A stretch of 64,000 nt of DNA from Arthrobacter gandavensis (GTDB lineage: Bacteria; Actinomycetota; Actinomycetes; Actinomycetales; Micrococcaceae), in contig NZ_JADKYW010000006.1 of the NCBI RefSeq assembly GCF_015355785.1, positions 124,001 through 188,000 of the forward strand, written 5' to 3'. Numbering within the stretch: position 1 is the first letter of the stretch; every line of letters begins with the position of its first letter. The notes beneath the pieces are model-generated. The model was not told the DNA's origin. It saw only the letters and a program-made list of their open reading frames with translations, and ran no database searches. Positions 28,069 to 36,320 of the stretch are shown here, one piece after another. The position numbers and the translations under genes were made by a program.

Positions 28069-29247
28069 ATGGAAGCAGCACCTGCCTCCGAATCCCTGCC
28101 GCAGGCACCCGGTTACGGCCGCAGCTCCGTAGCGGAGGTCCTCACCAGTGCCGCAGGTGTCCTGCAGGTCCCCGGTTTCACCAATACCCTGGGGCTGCCC
28201 GCGGCGAAGCGGGTCTGCGTGGTCATGGTGGACGGACTCGGCCGGAGCCTGCTGAGGCAGCGCTCCGGACACGCGCCGTTCCTGCGGTCACTGCAGGACG
28301 GAGGGCGCACCCTGACCGCTGCCTTCCCCACCACGACGGCGGCGTCCCTCGCGTCGCTGGGAACCGGACTGCCGCCGGGGCAGCACGGCATGGTGGGCTA
28401 CGACGTCCTGGACCCGGAGCAGGACAAAGTGGTCAATATGCTGGGCAACTGGGACCCCGGGGTGGACCCCCTCCGCTGGCAGCCCTTCCCCACTGTGCTG
28501 GAGCGGGCAGCCGGGCATCTGCCCGTGATTACCACCAGCCTGCCGCAGTTCGCTGACTCCGCCATGACCCGGGCGGCCCTCCGCGGGGGCAGCCATGCCT
28601 CGGCAACAGGCATTCATGCGCGCGTTGAAGCTGCCCTGGGGGCGCTGTCAGCGGAGAAGCGCGTGCTCATGTACTTCTACTTCAATGAGCTGGACAAAGC
28701 CGGACACCGTTATGGCGCCCAGTCCCCGGAATGGGGAGGCGCCCTGGAGGAACTTGATTCGGCCCTGAAGCGGTTCACGGCCAAACTGCCTCCGGACACC
28801 CTGGTCCTTCTGACCGCAGACCACGGCATGGTGGACGCCGCTCCGGAACACCGGATCGACTATTCAGCCGTCCCGGCCCTGATTGAGGGCGTACGCCATA
28901 CTGCAGGGGATCCGCGCATGGTGCAGCTCCACCTTGAACCGGATGCGCCGTCCGGAACGCTGGAGCGGCTTACCGGCTCCTGGCAGCAGGCACTGGGTTC
29001 GAAGGCGTGGATCCTGACCCGGGACGAAGCTGTTGCGGCGGGCCTGTTTGGTCCGGTCCGCCGGGAGGTCCTGCCGCGCATCGGGGACCTGCTGGTAGCA
29101 GCCCGTGAACCGATTGCGCTCTTTGACGCCAGGCGGGCCAGCCCGTCGGCGCTGCAAATGGTGGGCCAGCACGGCTCACTCACCCGCGCCGAGCGCGAAG
29201 TCCCGCTGCTGACGCTGGCGCGGCCGGCCAAGAGCGGGCGGAAGTAG
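28069..29247 (+). CDS. Alkaline-phosphatase-superfamily phosphodiesterase/nucleotide pyrophosphatase
   Basis: A 392-residue protein of the type I phosphodiesterase family. Metal and nucleophile motifs are visible: VVMVDGLGRSLL (first metal Asp), FPTTTAASLASLGTGLPPGQ (nucleophilic Thr) and YFNELDKAGHRYG. LLTADHGMVDAAPEHR gives the second metal site (DH plus a later His). No signal peptide is seen, so it probably acts in the cytosol. The natural substrate is unknown. The ATG at 28069 lies 5 bases after the DUF5998 stop with a weak AAGGGG site, in line with translational coupling. It ends 3 bases before tdk. Confidence 0.87.
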   Translation: MEAAPASESLPQAPGYGRSSVAEVLTSAAGVLQVPGFTNTLGLPAAKRVCVVMVDGLGRSLLRQRSGHAPFLRSLQDGGRTLTAAFPTTTAASLASLGTGLPPGQHGMVGYDVLDPEQDKVVNMLGNWDPGVDPLRWQPFPTVLERAAGHLPVITTSLPQFADSAMTRAALRGGSHASATGIHARVEAALGALSAEKRVLMYFYFNELDKAGHRYGAQSPEWGGALEELDSALKRFTAKLPPDTLVLLTADHGMVDAAPEHRIDYSAVPALIEGVRHTAGDPRMVQLHLEPDAPSGTLERLTGSWQQALGSKAWILTRDEAVAAGLFGPVRREVLPRIGDLLVAAREPIALFDARRASPSALQMVGQHGSLTRAEREVPLLTLARPAKSGRK

Positions 29248-29250
29248 GAT

Positions 29251-29967
29251 ATGGCTGAACTGGTCTTCTTCTCCGGGACCATGGACTGCGGCAAGTCCAC
29301 CCTGGCGCTGCAGATGGACTACAACCACAGCGCCCGCGGACGCGGGGGAATACTCTTCAGCCGCAACGACCGTGCCGGAAACGCGATGATCTCCAGCAGA
29401 CTGGGGCTGCAGACCCGGGCCGTCGAGGTCAAGGACCACACTGATTTTTGGGACGAGGTCATCCTGACGCGTGGAACGGGGGACAGGGTGGATTACCTGA
29501 TCTGCGACGAAGCCCAGTTCTACAGCGAGGAACAGATCGAGCAGCTCGCCCGGATCGTGGACGAGATGGAAATCGACGTGTTCGCCTTCGGCATCGCCAC
29601 CGACTTCCGAACGCGCCTGTTCCCCGGGTCCCGGCGGCTGATTGAACTGGCTGACCGCATCGAGGTCCTGCAGGTCCGTGCGCTGTGCTGGTGCGGCCGC
29701 CGGGCCACCCACAACGCCCGCACCGTGGACGGAGTCATGGTGGTCACCGGTGACCAAGTTGTAGTGGGTGACGTGGACAAGCGCCCGGCAGACCCGGGCC
29801 CGGAAGCGCTCTTTGAGCCGGAGGATGCCGGAGCGCCGCCCGTTGTGGGGTACGAAACCCTGTGCCGGCGCCACTACATGCGCCGCATGGGCGCGCAGCA
29901 GGCAGCGCGCCATGCGGGAACGGGCGAAGACCCGGGCATCTGCGCTGTGGGCACAGTCCGCGCCTAG
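29251..29967 (+). CDS. tdk: Thymidine kinase
   Basis: A 238-residue type II thymidine kinase that phosphorylates thymidine to dTMP for salvage. The P-loop is GTMDCGKSTLALQ, the Walker-B-like segment is DYLICDEAQFYS, and the lasso domain carries a zinc site made from CWCGRRATHN and ETLCRRHYM. The C-terminal tail is longer than in E. coli Tdk (about 205 residues) and basic. It directly follows the phosphodiesterase gene, so the operon may combine nucleotide turnover with salvage. Confidence 0.93.
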   Translation: MAELVFFSGTMDCGKSTLALQMDYNHSARGRGGILFSRNDRAGNAMISSRLGLQTRAVEVKDHTDFWDEVILTRGTGDRVDYLICDEAQFYSEEQIEQLARIVDEMEIDVFAFGIATDFRTRLFPGSRRLIELADRIEVLQVRALCWCGRRATHNARTVDGVMVVTGDQVVVGDVDKRPADPGPEALFEPEDAGAPPVVGYETLCRRHYMRRMGAQQAARHAGTGEDPGICAVGTVRA

Positions 29968-30012
29968 GCTTCGCCGGCGGTCCGTGATTCTTCCGGACCC
30001 GCCGCGGGGGTG

Positions 30013-31227
30013 CTAGTCGCCCTTGGTGCCGAAGACGATTTCGTCCCAGCTGGGAACCGAGGAGCGCTTGGGCTTGATCCGCCGCTCCGTCACCGGTTCC
30101 TTGGCCTCCGGGGCCTCTGCCGATTCTTCCCCCTCCGCAGGGGGCTTTTCGGTGTCTTCGCCGCGTGATCCGCGCAGCGGCCGGGCCAGGATGCTGATTT
30201 CCCGCGTCGACGTACTGATGCCCTCATCAAGACGCAGCGGATCCACGGGAGCCTCTTCTTCCTCCGGGATCTCCGCGTCCTCCGGTGCGTCCGGCGGCAC
30301 AGGTGCCAGGCTCAGCTTGCCAGTGCGCGGCCGAAGCGCAGACTCGTCTTCAAGCTCAGCCTGACCTTCGCGCGGGTGGGCGGCCGGGATGCTGCCCTTT
30401 GCAAGCAGCGCAGCCAGGGCGTCGTCGCCGTCTTCATCCGTACCAAGTCGATGGCCGCGCCGGGAACGCAGGACGTTCAGCAGCTCATCCGTGTCCTCAT
30501 CCGAGACGGGAACCGGCTCCTCCGGGGCGGTGTCGGTTTCGAAATCGAAGACGCGGTCTGCGACGGCGGAAAGCCGGCGTGCAGGAACGGGGGAGTCCAC
30601 CGGCGCGAGCTCGCTGAGCAGCTGCGCCCACCGGTTGGCATTGGTCACCTGGCGGCGGAGTGGATTGTAGGTCCACCGGGCGGGAGGTTCCTCGCCGACG
30701 GAAACCCGCGAATCAGTGCCCAGGCTGAAACTGGCCACGACGTCCCAGGAGCCCTCGGGACGCCGCCAGGAATCCCAGACAACTGTCTCCGGATCCACGC
30801 CGAACGCGCGGAGGCGGTGGTTGACCATGTCGCCCAGGTTGACGGGAGAATCACCGAAGGCTGAGCGGTGGCTGTCCTGGGCAGGGCTCATGGGCGCTGC
30901 CACCTCGACGGACTGGGCCTGGCGCGCGATGTACTCGCGTTCGGCCAGGACCGGGCCCTCATACCGGCGGATATGGGCAAGGTCGTGTCCGGAGAGCTCA
31001 GCTACCTCCTCGGCGCTGGCACCGGACCGGATCCGCGCCTGGATGTCTCGGGGAGTCATGGAGGGCCCGGCCTCGGGCTCGGCGGCCTGCCCGGCGCGCC
31101 TGGCAGGGCGGGAAGCAGCAACGCGGAGGGCCTCGTCGATGCGGAGCCGGAACGTTTCGCCGCCCCGTCCGCTCAGCAGCAGATGTTCGCCGCCCTCATG
31201 GATACCCACGAGCCGTAGATCCTGCAT
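30013..31227 (-). CDS. sepH: Septation protein SepH
   Basis: A 404-residue actinobacterial cell-division protein that stimulates FtsZ assembly in Streptomyces and mycobacteria. The N-terminal DUF3071 domain begins MQDLRLVGIHEGGEHLLLSG and includes the helix-turn-helix-like MTPRDIQARIRSGASAEEVA and ELSGHDLAHIRRYEGPVLAE. The rest is a long, acidic, disordered tail (EEPVPVSDEDTDELLNVL, then EDAEIPEEEEAPVDPL) ending in the conserved KPKRSSVPSWDEIVFGTK. The ATG at 31227 matches the family start; the frame extends upstream but has no family features. A divergent gap separates it from the DUF4193 gene. Confidence 0.93.
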   Translation of the reverse strand: MQDLRLVGIHEGGEHLLLSGRGGETFRLRIDEALRVAASRPARRAGQAAEPEAGPSMTPRDIQARIRSGASAEEVAELSGHDLAHIRRYEGPVLAEREYIARQAQSVEVAAPMSPAQDSHRSAFGDSPVNLGDMVNHRLRAFGVDPETVVWDSWRRPEGSWDVVASFSLGTDSRVSVGEEPPARWTYNPLRRQVTNANRWAQLLSELAPVDSPVPARRLSAVADRVFDFETDTAPEEPVPVSDEDTDELLNVLRSRRGHRLGTDEDGDDALAALLAKGSIPAAHPREGQAELEDESALRPRTGKLSLAPVPPDAPEDAEIPEEEEAPVDPLRLDEGISTSTREISILARPLRGSRGEDTEKPPAEGEESAEAPEAKEPVTERRIKPKRSSVPSWDEIVFGTKGD

Positions 31228-31549
31228 GAAAAAATCCTCGCTATCGATAGCAACTCCTTCCTGAAACAATGCCATCCGTGCACTGGATTTCCTACCGTTT
31301 AGCCCGGTGTGGCGCGGATCCGGGGCGGGTGCCGGAAATGAATGTTGGCCTGCGGACACGATGGGACAGGCGCAGGCGTGGCTATTTCGTTCAGGGCGGA
31401 CAAAAATCTCTCTTCTGCGGGCACAAACACAGGGGCCGCGGCGTTGTCTACTCCGAGCCGCGCTGCGGTTCCGGGCCAGGCGCCCGGGACCGGCAGCACG
31501 TGCCTGGATTTACCCGTGAAGTACTGACACCGATGGTGGGATGAGAATC
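31228..31549. other. Divergent intergenic region sepH / DUF4193 gene
   Basis: 322 bases without a credible gene. A perfect 12-bp palindrome GCTATCGATAGC lies at 31240-31251, inside the likely 5' leader of sepH; its role is unknown. The rest should hold the promoters of both genes, but no clear -35/-10 pair was recognised. Confidence 0.45.
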
Positions 31550-31849
31550 ATGGCGACAGACTACGATGCGCCGCGCAAGGCCGAAGACGACGCCAGTGAA
31601 GAGTCAATCGAAGAACTCAAGACACGGCGGACGAACGTCCAGTCGGCAGTGGTGGACGAAGACGAAGCAGAGGCCGCGGACAGCTTCGAACTGCCGGGCG
31701 CGGACCTTTCCGGCGAAGAACTTATGGTCCGCGTACTTCCCGCGCAGCAGGATGAGTTCACCTGTGCTTCCTGCTTCCTCGTGCGGCACCGGTCGCAGAT
31801 TGCCAAAGAGAAGGACGGGCTCTACTACTGCATCGACTGTGAGGGCTGA
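31550..31849 (+). CDS. DUF4193 family protein
   Basis: A 99-residue acidic protein conserved in Actinobacteria. Residues 1-65 are rich in Asp and Glu (DAPRKAEDDASEESIEELKT). The C-terminus holds two CxxC pairs (FTCASCFLVRHRSQIAKEK and YYCIDCEG), which look like a zinc ribbon. The function is unknown; the acidic N-terminus plus zinc ribbon resembles small RNA-polymerase-associated factors, but that is speculation. ATG at 31550 is preferred over the in-frame ATG at 31541. Confidence 0.88.
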   Translation: MATDYDAPRKAEDDASEESIEELKTRRTNVQSAVVDEDEAEAADSFELPGADLSGEELMVRVLPAQQDEFTCASCFLVRHRSQIAKEKDGLYYCIDCEG

Positions 31850-31872
31850 CCCGCAGCTGCCCGCGGGCCGGA

Positions 31873-32346
31873 TTAGCTGCGCGCGGACTGAAGGGCGGCC
31901 GACAGCTTTTCCGGGTGGCGGGTGGAAGTCAGCCAGTACGGAGTCCGGTCTGCGGGATCGGTGATTTCCATCCTGACAACCGGACCTATCCAGCCGCGGA
32001 TGCACAGGTACGCGGTTCCGTTCAGGGCTGGTCCGCGCTGCTGCGTTGCGTCCTCGCCGCGGTATGCTGCCACCGCCCCGATCCACTTGCGTTCAATCTG
32101 GGCGCGTCCCACCTGCACGGTCTCTTCGGTCACCCGGATGACGGGTGTGGACATCAGCAGGAGCACGGTCAGGACCACCGCAGCCACCAGGGCAACCAGT
32201 ATTCCGACGAGCAGGCTGATGGGAATGAAGGCAAGGACGAAGGTGCCGGACAAGCCGGCTACGACCAGCCAGATCCAGAATGCCGGCAGCAGCCGCTCCG
32301 AATAGAGCACGGTCTGGGCAGGGCTGTGGGCAGCTGGTGTTGACAT
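31873..32346 (-). CDS. DUF3093 membrane protein
   Basis: A 157-residue protein with two transmembrane helices near the N-terminus (residues about 20-70: [20 protein letters not shown] and [20 protein letters not shown]). A soluble domain follows with [20 protein letters not shown] and [20 protein letters not shown]. The last motif, with its R-P-x-x-L, is the hallmark of DUF3093. It lies opposite dut, as I recall for other actinobacteria. Function unknown. ATG at 32346. Confidence 0.87.
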   Translation of the reverse strand: MSTPAAHSPAQTVLYSERLLPAFWIWLVVAGLSGTFVLAFIPISLLVGILVALVAAVVLTVLLLMSTPVIRVTEETVQVGRAQIERKWIGAVAAYRGEDATQQRGPALNGTAYLCIRGWIGPVVRMEITDPADRTPYWLTSTRHPEKLSAALQSARS

Positions 32347-32520
32347 ACTCCTAGCTTTCCATCTTTGTTCCGCGTTTTCATCCTGCCTGCGGGCCGCCCG
32401 GACCGGGCCCGCGCGGCGGGACGGCGCCGGGCAGGCGCTACGCGCTACAGTATTCAAGGCGCTGCCGGCCGCTGGCCGCGGATGCCCCCAAACCGTTCCA
32501 GAAAGATCCCGGAGACAGCT

Positions 32521-32991
32521 GTGCAGCAAGCAGGACCCAGTGTGAAAGTCCAGCTGAAAATGCTCGACGACGGCCTCGAAGCGCCGTCCTACGCCCACCC
32601 CGGTGACGCGGGGGCGGACCTGCGTGCCCGCGTCGACGTCGAACTGGCACCGGGGCAGCGGGCCCTCGTGCCCACAGGCGTGTCCATCGCCCTGCCTTTC
32701 GGGTACGTGGCCCTGATCCACCCCCGCTCCGGTTTGGCCACCAGGCACGGCCTCACGATCGTAAATGCACCGGGTACCGTTGACGCGGGTTACCGCGGCG
32801 AAATTTCCGTCACACTGTTAAATACGGACGCGGCCGAACCCATTCGGCTCAACCGCGGGGACCGGATTGCGCAGATGGTGATCCAGCGCGTTGAAACTGC
32901 GGAGTTCGAGCCCGTTGCAGAACTTTCCGACTCGGTCCGAGGTGCCGGCGGATTTGGCTCCACCGGCGGATTCGGCACAGCAACGGCCTAG
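32521..32991 (+). CDS. dut: dUTP diphosphatase
   Basis: A 156-residue trimeric dUTPase that hydrolyses dUTP to dUMP, keeping uracil out of DNA. All five family motifs are present: [11 protein letters not shown] (1), [11 protein letters not shown] (2), [11 protein letters not shown] with the catalytic Asp and Tyr (3), [11 protein letters not shown] (4) and [10 protein letters not shown] (5, the P-loop-like tail). The start is GTG at 32521 with GGAG 7 bases upstream; GTG at 32542 is an alternative. It begins a run of four + strand genes with the DUF3710, OB-fold and DUF3159 genes. Confidence 0.95.
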   Translation: MQQAGPSVKVQLKMLDDGLEAPSYAHPGDAGADLRARVDVELAPGQRALVPTGVSIALPFGYVALIHPRSGLATRHGLTIVNAPGTVDAGYRGEISVTLLNTDAAEPIRLNRGDRIAQMVIQRVETAEFEPVAELSDSVRGAGGFGSTGGFGTATA

Positions 32992-33047
32992 GCCGCCACA
33001 CCCCGGGTTCACCTGCCCGGCAGCATAGAAGGAAAGAGGACCAGGCG

Positions 33048-33755
33048 ATGGCATTTGGACGCCGCAGGAAAGACCGGGCGGACTCGGGTTACGTGCCCGG
33101 GGAGCAGGACACCGCAGAAGAAGCTGCCGGTGCCGCGGACGGACCGGCCCAGGGCCCGTACGACGTGGCCGACCGGCCGTCGGAAGAGGGCTACGTAGAC
33201 CTGGGTGCGCTGCGCATTGCGGCCACGCAGGGCCTAGCGCTGCGCCTGGAGGTGGAGGAAAAGACCAAACGGGTAGTTGCCGTCACCCTTGACCTGGACG
33301 GATCCAGCCTCCAGCTGCAGGCCTTCGCCGCACCGAAGTCGGAGACGCTCTGGGAAGATATCCGCTCCCAGATCGTCAAGTCCGTTTCTTCCCAGGGCGG
33401 CACCGCGGACGAACTGGAGGGACGGCTGGGCACCGAACTGCTGGCCCGGGTACCGGCGCAGGCGCAGGACGGTTCCAAGGGCTACCGCGTGGCACGCTTT
33501 GTTGGGGTGGACGGTCCCCGCTGGTTCCTGCGCGGCGTCTTCGGCGGCCCTGCGGCCATGAACCCTGAGGCGGCCGGTCCGCTGGAGGACGTCTTCCGCA
33601 ACGTCGTGGTGGTCCGCGGAGATGCGCCGCTGCCTCCGCGGGACCTGCTGCAGCTGAATCTGCCCCGGGACGCGTCTCCGCTGCCCAAACGCGGTGAAGA
33701 GTCAGCCAAGCCGGAACCGCCCCAGCGCGGGCCGGAAATCACCACCATTGGCTAA
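33048..33755 (+). CDS. DUF3710 family protein
   Basis: A 235-residue actinobacterial protein of unknown function. It begins MAFGRRRKDRADSG, then an acidic linker, then the domain with LEVEEKTKRVVAVTLDLDGS, LQLQAFAAPKSETLWEDIRS and GVDGPRWFLRGVFGGPAAMN. No membrane segment or catalytic motif was recognised. It is downstream of dut and its end overlaps the TTG start proposed for the OB-fold gene, so translation is probably coupled. Confidence 0.9.
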   Translation: MAFGRRRKDRADSGYVPGEQDTAEEAAGAADGPAQGPYDVADRPSEEGYVDLGALRIAATQGLALRLEVEEKTKRVVAVTLDLDGSSLQLQAFAAPKSETLWEDIRSQIVKSVSSQGGTADELEGRLGTELLARVPAQAQDGSKGYRVARFVGVDGPRWFLRGVFGGPAAMNPEAAGPLEDVFRNVVVVRGDAPLPPRDLLQLNLPRDASPLPKRGEESAKPEPPQRGPEITTIG

Positions 33756-34107
33756 GCGGCCAACTCCGGCTGCAGCCGGTGCACCGGCCCGGCTCCGCAT
33801 TGCCGATCTTCCGGCCCGTGGACGCGCACACAGCACCGGCTACGTAGAATCAGTCACCCTGGTTCCTGCGGATTCGGCGCCCCGGTTCACCGCGGTCGTG
33901 GCGGACCTGCAGGGCGCCTACCGGGATCCGGCTGCCGCGCAGACCCGGCGGCGCGTCCGCCTGGTCTGGATTGGGCAGCGGCGCATTCCCGGCATAGTGG
34001 CCGGAACCCAGGTAGCGTTCGAGGGTATGGTCAGCAGCGTCGCCGGCCAGCCCACCATCTTCAATCCGCGGTACGAAATCATCGGACGTCCGGAAGGCGA
34101 AATATGA
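33748..34107 (+). CDS. OB-fold nucleic-acid-binding-like protein
   Basis: A small single-OB-fold protein, about 119 residues from the TTG at 33748. The strand pattern AHSTGYVESVTLVPADSAPR, RRVRLVWIGQRRIPGIVAGT and VAFEGMVSSVAGQPTIFNPR is typical of OB-fold proteins found between DUF3710 and DUF3159 genes in Actinobacteria. The start is uncertain; an in-frame GTG at 33694 would give a longer overlap with the upstream gene. It ends in a 4-bp ATGA overlap with the next gene. Nucleic acid binding is inferred from the fold only. Confidence 0.75.
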   Translation: MAKRPTPAAAGAPARLRIADLPARGRAHSTGYVESVTLVPADSAPRFTAVVADLQGAYRDPAAAQTRRRVRLVWIGQRRIPGIVAGTQVAFEGMVSSVAGQPTIFNPRYEIIGRPEGEI

Positions 34108-34808
34108 GCACCAGCCCAGAACCCGAAGGCAAGGGCCGCCCCGACGGCCAGCCTTCGATGAGCGAGCTGGCCGGACAGTACGCAGCCCGGTCCGGCGTCG
34201 AACGCGGCGATGACGGGCAGATAGACGTGCTGAAATCCGTCGGCGGCGTGCGCGGACTCGCGGAGGCAATCCTCCCCGGGCTGCTCTTCACACTGATCTA
34301 CACCATCACCGCCGGACTGTACCTCTCCCTTGGCGCCGCAGTGGTCGCCGCCGGTGCCTTCGCCGTGGCCAACCTGATCCAGAAGCGGCCGCTGGTCCAG
34401 TCCCTGACCGGCGTCATCGGCGTCGCAATCTGCGCCGTGTTTGCGCTGCGCAGCGGCAGCGGCACCACGTTTTTCCTCCCGGGCTTCTACCTCAACGCCG
34501 CGTACATCCTCGCCTTTACCGTCTCGGTTCTGGTCAAGTGGCCGGTTGCCGGACTGCTGTTTGGCTTCATCCGGGGCGAGAACCTGTCCTGGCGCAGTGA
34601 GCCAAAGCGCCTGCGCGCCTACTCCCTGGCCACCTGGATCATCATCTCCGTCTTCGCGCTCCGGCTCGCAGTGCAGCTTCCCCTTTACCTGGCAGACAAC
34701 GTGGCGGCCCTGGGCACCATGCGGCTGGCCATGGGCGTGCCGCTGTACGCGCTTGGCCTCTGGCTGGCCTGGGTCATTTCCCGGCCGGCAACCGTCCGCG
34801 CCTCCTAG
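34104..34808 (+). CDS. DUF3159 membrane protein
   Basis: A 234-residue protein with about five or six transmembrane helices from residue 45 on (LPGLLFTLIYTITAGLYLSL, AAVVAAGAFAVANLIQKRPL, FYLNAAYILAFTVSVLVKWP). The stretch ENLSWRSEPKRLRAYSLATW is a characteristic cytoplasmic loop of DUF3159. The soluble N-terminus (MSTSPEPEGKGRPDGQPSM) is disordered. Its function is unknown. It is the last gene of the dut-led group. Confidence 0.9.
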   Translation: MSTSPEPEGKGRPDGQPSMSELAGQYAARSGVERGDDGQIDVLKSVGGVRGLAEAILPGLLFTLIYTITAGLYLSLGAAVVAAGAFAVANLIQKRPLVQSLTGVIGVAICAVFALRSGSGTTFFLPGFYLNAAYILAFTVSVLVKWPVAGLLFGFIRGENLSWRSEPKRLRAYSLATWIIISVFALRLAVQLPLYLADNVAALGTMRLAMGVPLYALGLWLAWVISRPATVRAS

Positions 34809-34815
34809 GGTAAAG

Positions 34816-34838
34816 GCCGGCTGCAAAGCACAGCCGGC
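34816..34838. terminator. Short GC hairpin between the DUF3159 gene and ceoC
   Basis: GCCGGCTG (34816-34823) and CAGCCGGC (34831-34838) pair perfectly around a 7-base loop, between two convergent stops. No T run follows on either strand, so it is a weak or Rho-assisted terminator candidate. Confidence 0.5.
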
Positions 34839-34845
34839 GCAGGAA

Positions 34846-35508
34846 CTAGGACTTAGGGGACAGCAGGGCCCGCAGCTCATCTTCGGCCGCAATGGTCGTG
34901 ACGAAGAACAGCTCGTCGCCGCCTTCTATGACGTCGTCGCCGGTGAGGGTGATGGGAGCGTCGTCGCGCAGGATGGCAACCAGGGTTGAATCCTGCGGCC
35001 AGGGGACGGACCCCACGCGTGCCCCCAGCATGGGCGAGGCAGCCGGGACGGTGAACTCGACCATCGAAGCGACTCCGGTCTGCAGGGTCAGGAGCCGGAC
35101 CAGGTCACCGACCTCGACTGCTTCCTCCACCAGCGCCGTCATGAGGCGGGGCGTATTGACGGCAACGTCTACGCCCCAGGAGTCGTCGAACATCCAGTCA
35201 TTCTTGGGGTTGTTGACCCTGCCTACGGTCCGCGCCACTCCGAACTCTGTCTTGGCGAGCAGCGAAACCACCAGGTTCACCTTGTCATCGCCCGTTGCGG
35301 AGACCACCACGTCGGCGCTGTCCAGCCCGGCATCCTTCAGGGTGGTCAGTTCGCAGGCGTCGCCGATCAGCCACGCTGCACCGGTCAGTTCGCTCCGGCT
35401 CTCAGTTTCGGGTTTCTCGTCGATGAGGAGCACGTCATGTCCGTGGGAGAGCAGTTCGCGGGCAATCGAGGATCCGACACTGCCGGCTCCGGCAATTACT
35501 ACCTTCAC
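34846..35508 (-). CDS. TrkA-family NAD-binding potassium uptake protein (CeoC type)
   Basis: A 220-residue regulatory subunit with an RCK-N Rossmann domain (MKVVIAGAGSVGSSIAREL, GxGxxG) and an RCK-C domain (MLGARVGSVPWPQDSTLVAI). Such proteins bind NAD(H) or nucleotides and gate Trk/Ktr potassium transport. It overlaps the upstream paralogue by 4 bp, so the two form a pair like mycobacterial CeoB-CeoC. No integral membrane K+ channel gene is adjacent in this window. Confidence 0.9.
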   Translation of the reverse strand: MKVVIAGAGSVGSSIARELLSHGHDVLLIDEKPETESRSELTGAAWLIGDACELTTLKDAGLDSADVVVSATGDDKVNLVVSLLAKTEFGVARTVGRVNNPKNDWMFDDSWGVDVAVNTPRLMTALVEEAVEVGDLVRLLTLQTGVASMVEFTVPAASPMLGARVGSVPWPQDSTLVAILRDDAPITLTGDDVIEGGDELFFVTTIAAEDELRALLSPKS

Positions 35509-36179
35509 GGGTTCTCCTTCACTGGCGGAGCAGAAAGGATCCTGCTGATCTCCGCGGTTCGTCCTACCTGCATCATTGCGTGCAGGACGTCGCCCTGCTG
35601 GTAGCTGGTGTCTGCGCGGGGAAGCACGCCCTCACCGAAGCGGGTCAGGTACGCGATCCGCACGCCGGCGGCGGCCTCCACCTCGTGCAGCGGACGGCCC
35701 AGCCACGACGGCTCCAGCGACAGCTCGCCGAGGATGAGGCGGCCCGATGCTTCCCGGAAGTCGCCGTTGATGCTCTGTTCGGGCAGGATCCGGCGCAGCA
35801 CCTGGTCTGCACTCCAGCGCACGGCGGCAACGGTGGGAATGCCCAGCCGCTGGTAGATCTCGGCGCGTCCAGGATCATAGATCCGTGCCACGACGTGGGG
35901 CACATGGAAAGTCTCGCGTGCCACCCGCGTGGAAAGGATGTTCGAGTTGTCGCCGCTGGAAACCGCGGCGAACGCGTAGGCATCCTCGATGCCGGCCTGT
36001 TCCAGGGTGGTGCGGTCGAAGCCGACGCCGGTCACCCGGGAGCCGGTGAAGGACGGCCGCAGCCGCCGGAACGCCCGCGGATCCTGGTCAATGACCGCCA
36101 CGGTATGTCCGGCGTTGTCCAGGGTGTGGGCCAGCATGGCTCCCACCCTGCCGCAGCCCATGATCACGTAATGCGCCAC
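35505..36179 (-). CDS. TrkA-family NAD-binding potassium uptake protein (CeoB type)
   Basis: A 224-residue paralogue of the next gene. The Rossmann motif is HYVIMGCGRVGAMLAHTLDN, followed by VAVIDQDPRAFRRL, and the RCK-C domain has GRLILGELSLEPSWLGRPLH. It is first in the two-gene unit and divergent from the RNA methyltransferase gene with only 141 bp between them. From memory, related genomes carry an APC-type permease gene at this point; none is present here. Confidence 0.9.
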   Translation of the reverse strand: MAHYVIMGCGRVGAMLAHTLDNAGHTVAVIDQDPRAFRRLRPSFTGSRVTGVGFDRTTLEQAGIEDAYAFAAVSSGDNSNILSTRVARETFHVPHVVARIYDPGRAEIYQRLGIPTVAAVRWSADQVLRRILPEQSINGDFREASGRLILGELSLEPSWLGRPLHEVEAAAGVRIAYLTRFGEGVLPRADTSYQQGDVLHAMMQVGRTAEISRILSAPPVKENP

Positions 36180-36320
36180 CGTGTCCTACCTCATGTTCCT
36201 GGCGGGATTTCCCGCGTACTGCCGTATCCCGCTCCGGGCCAAAGGAAAGCATAGTCCGGTGCGCCGGTGAAATCGTGATGTGATGGTGTTTTAGCTCCAA
36301 CACGGAAGTTCGAACGCACT

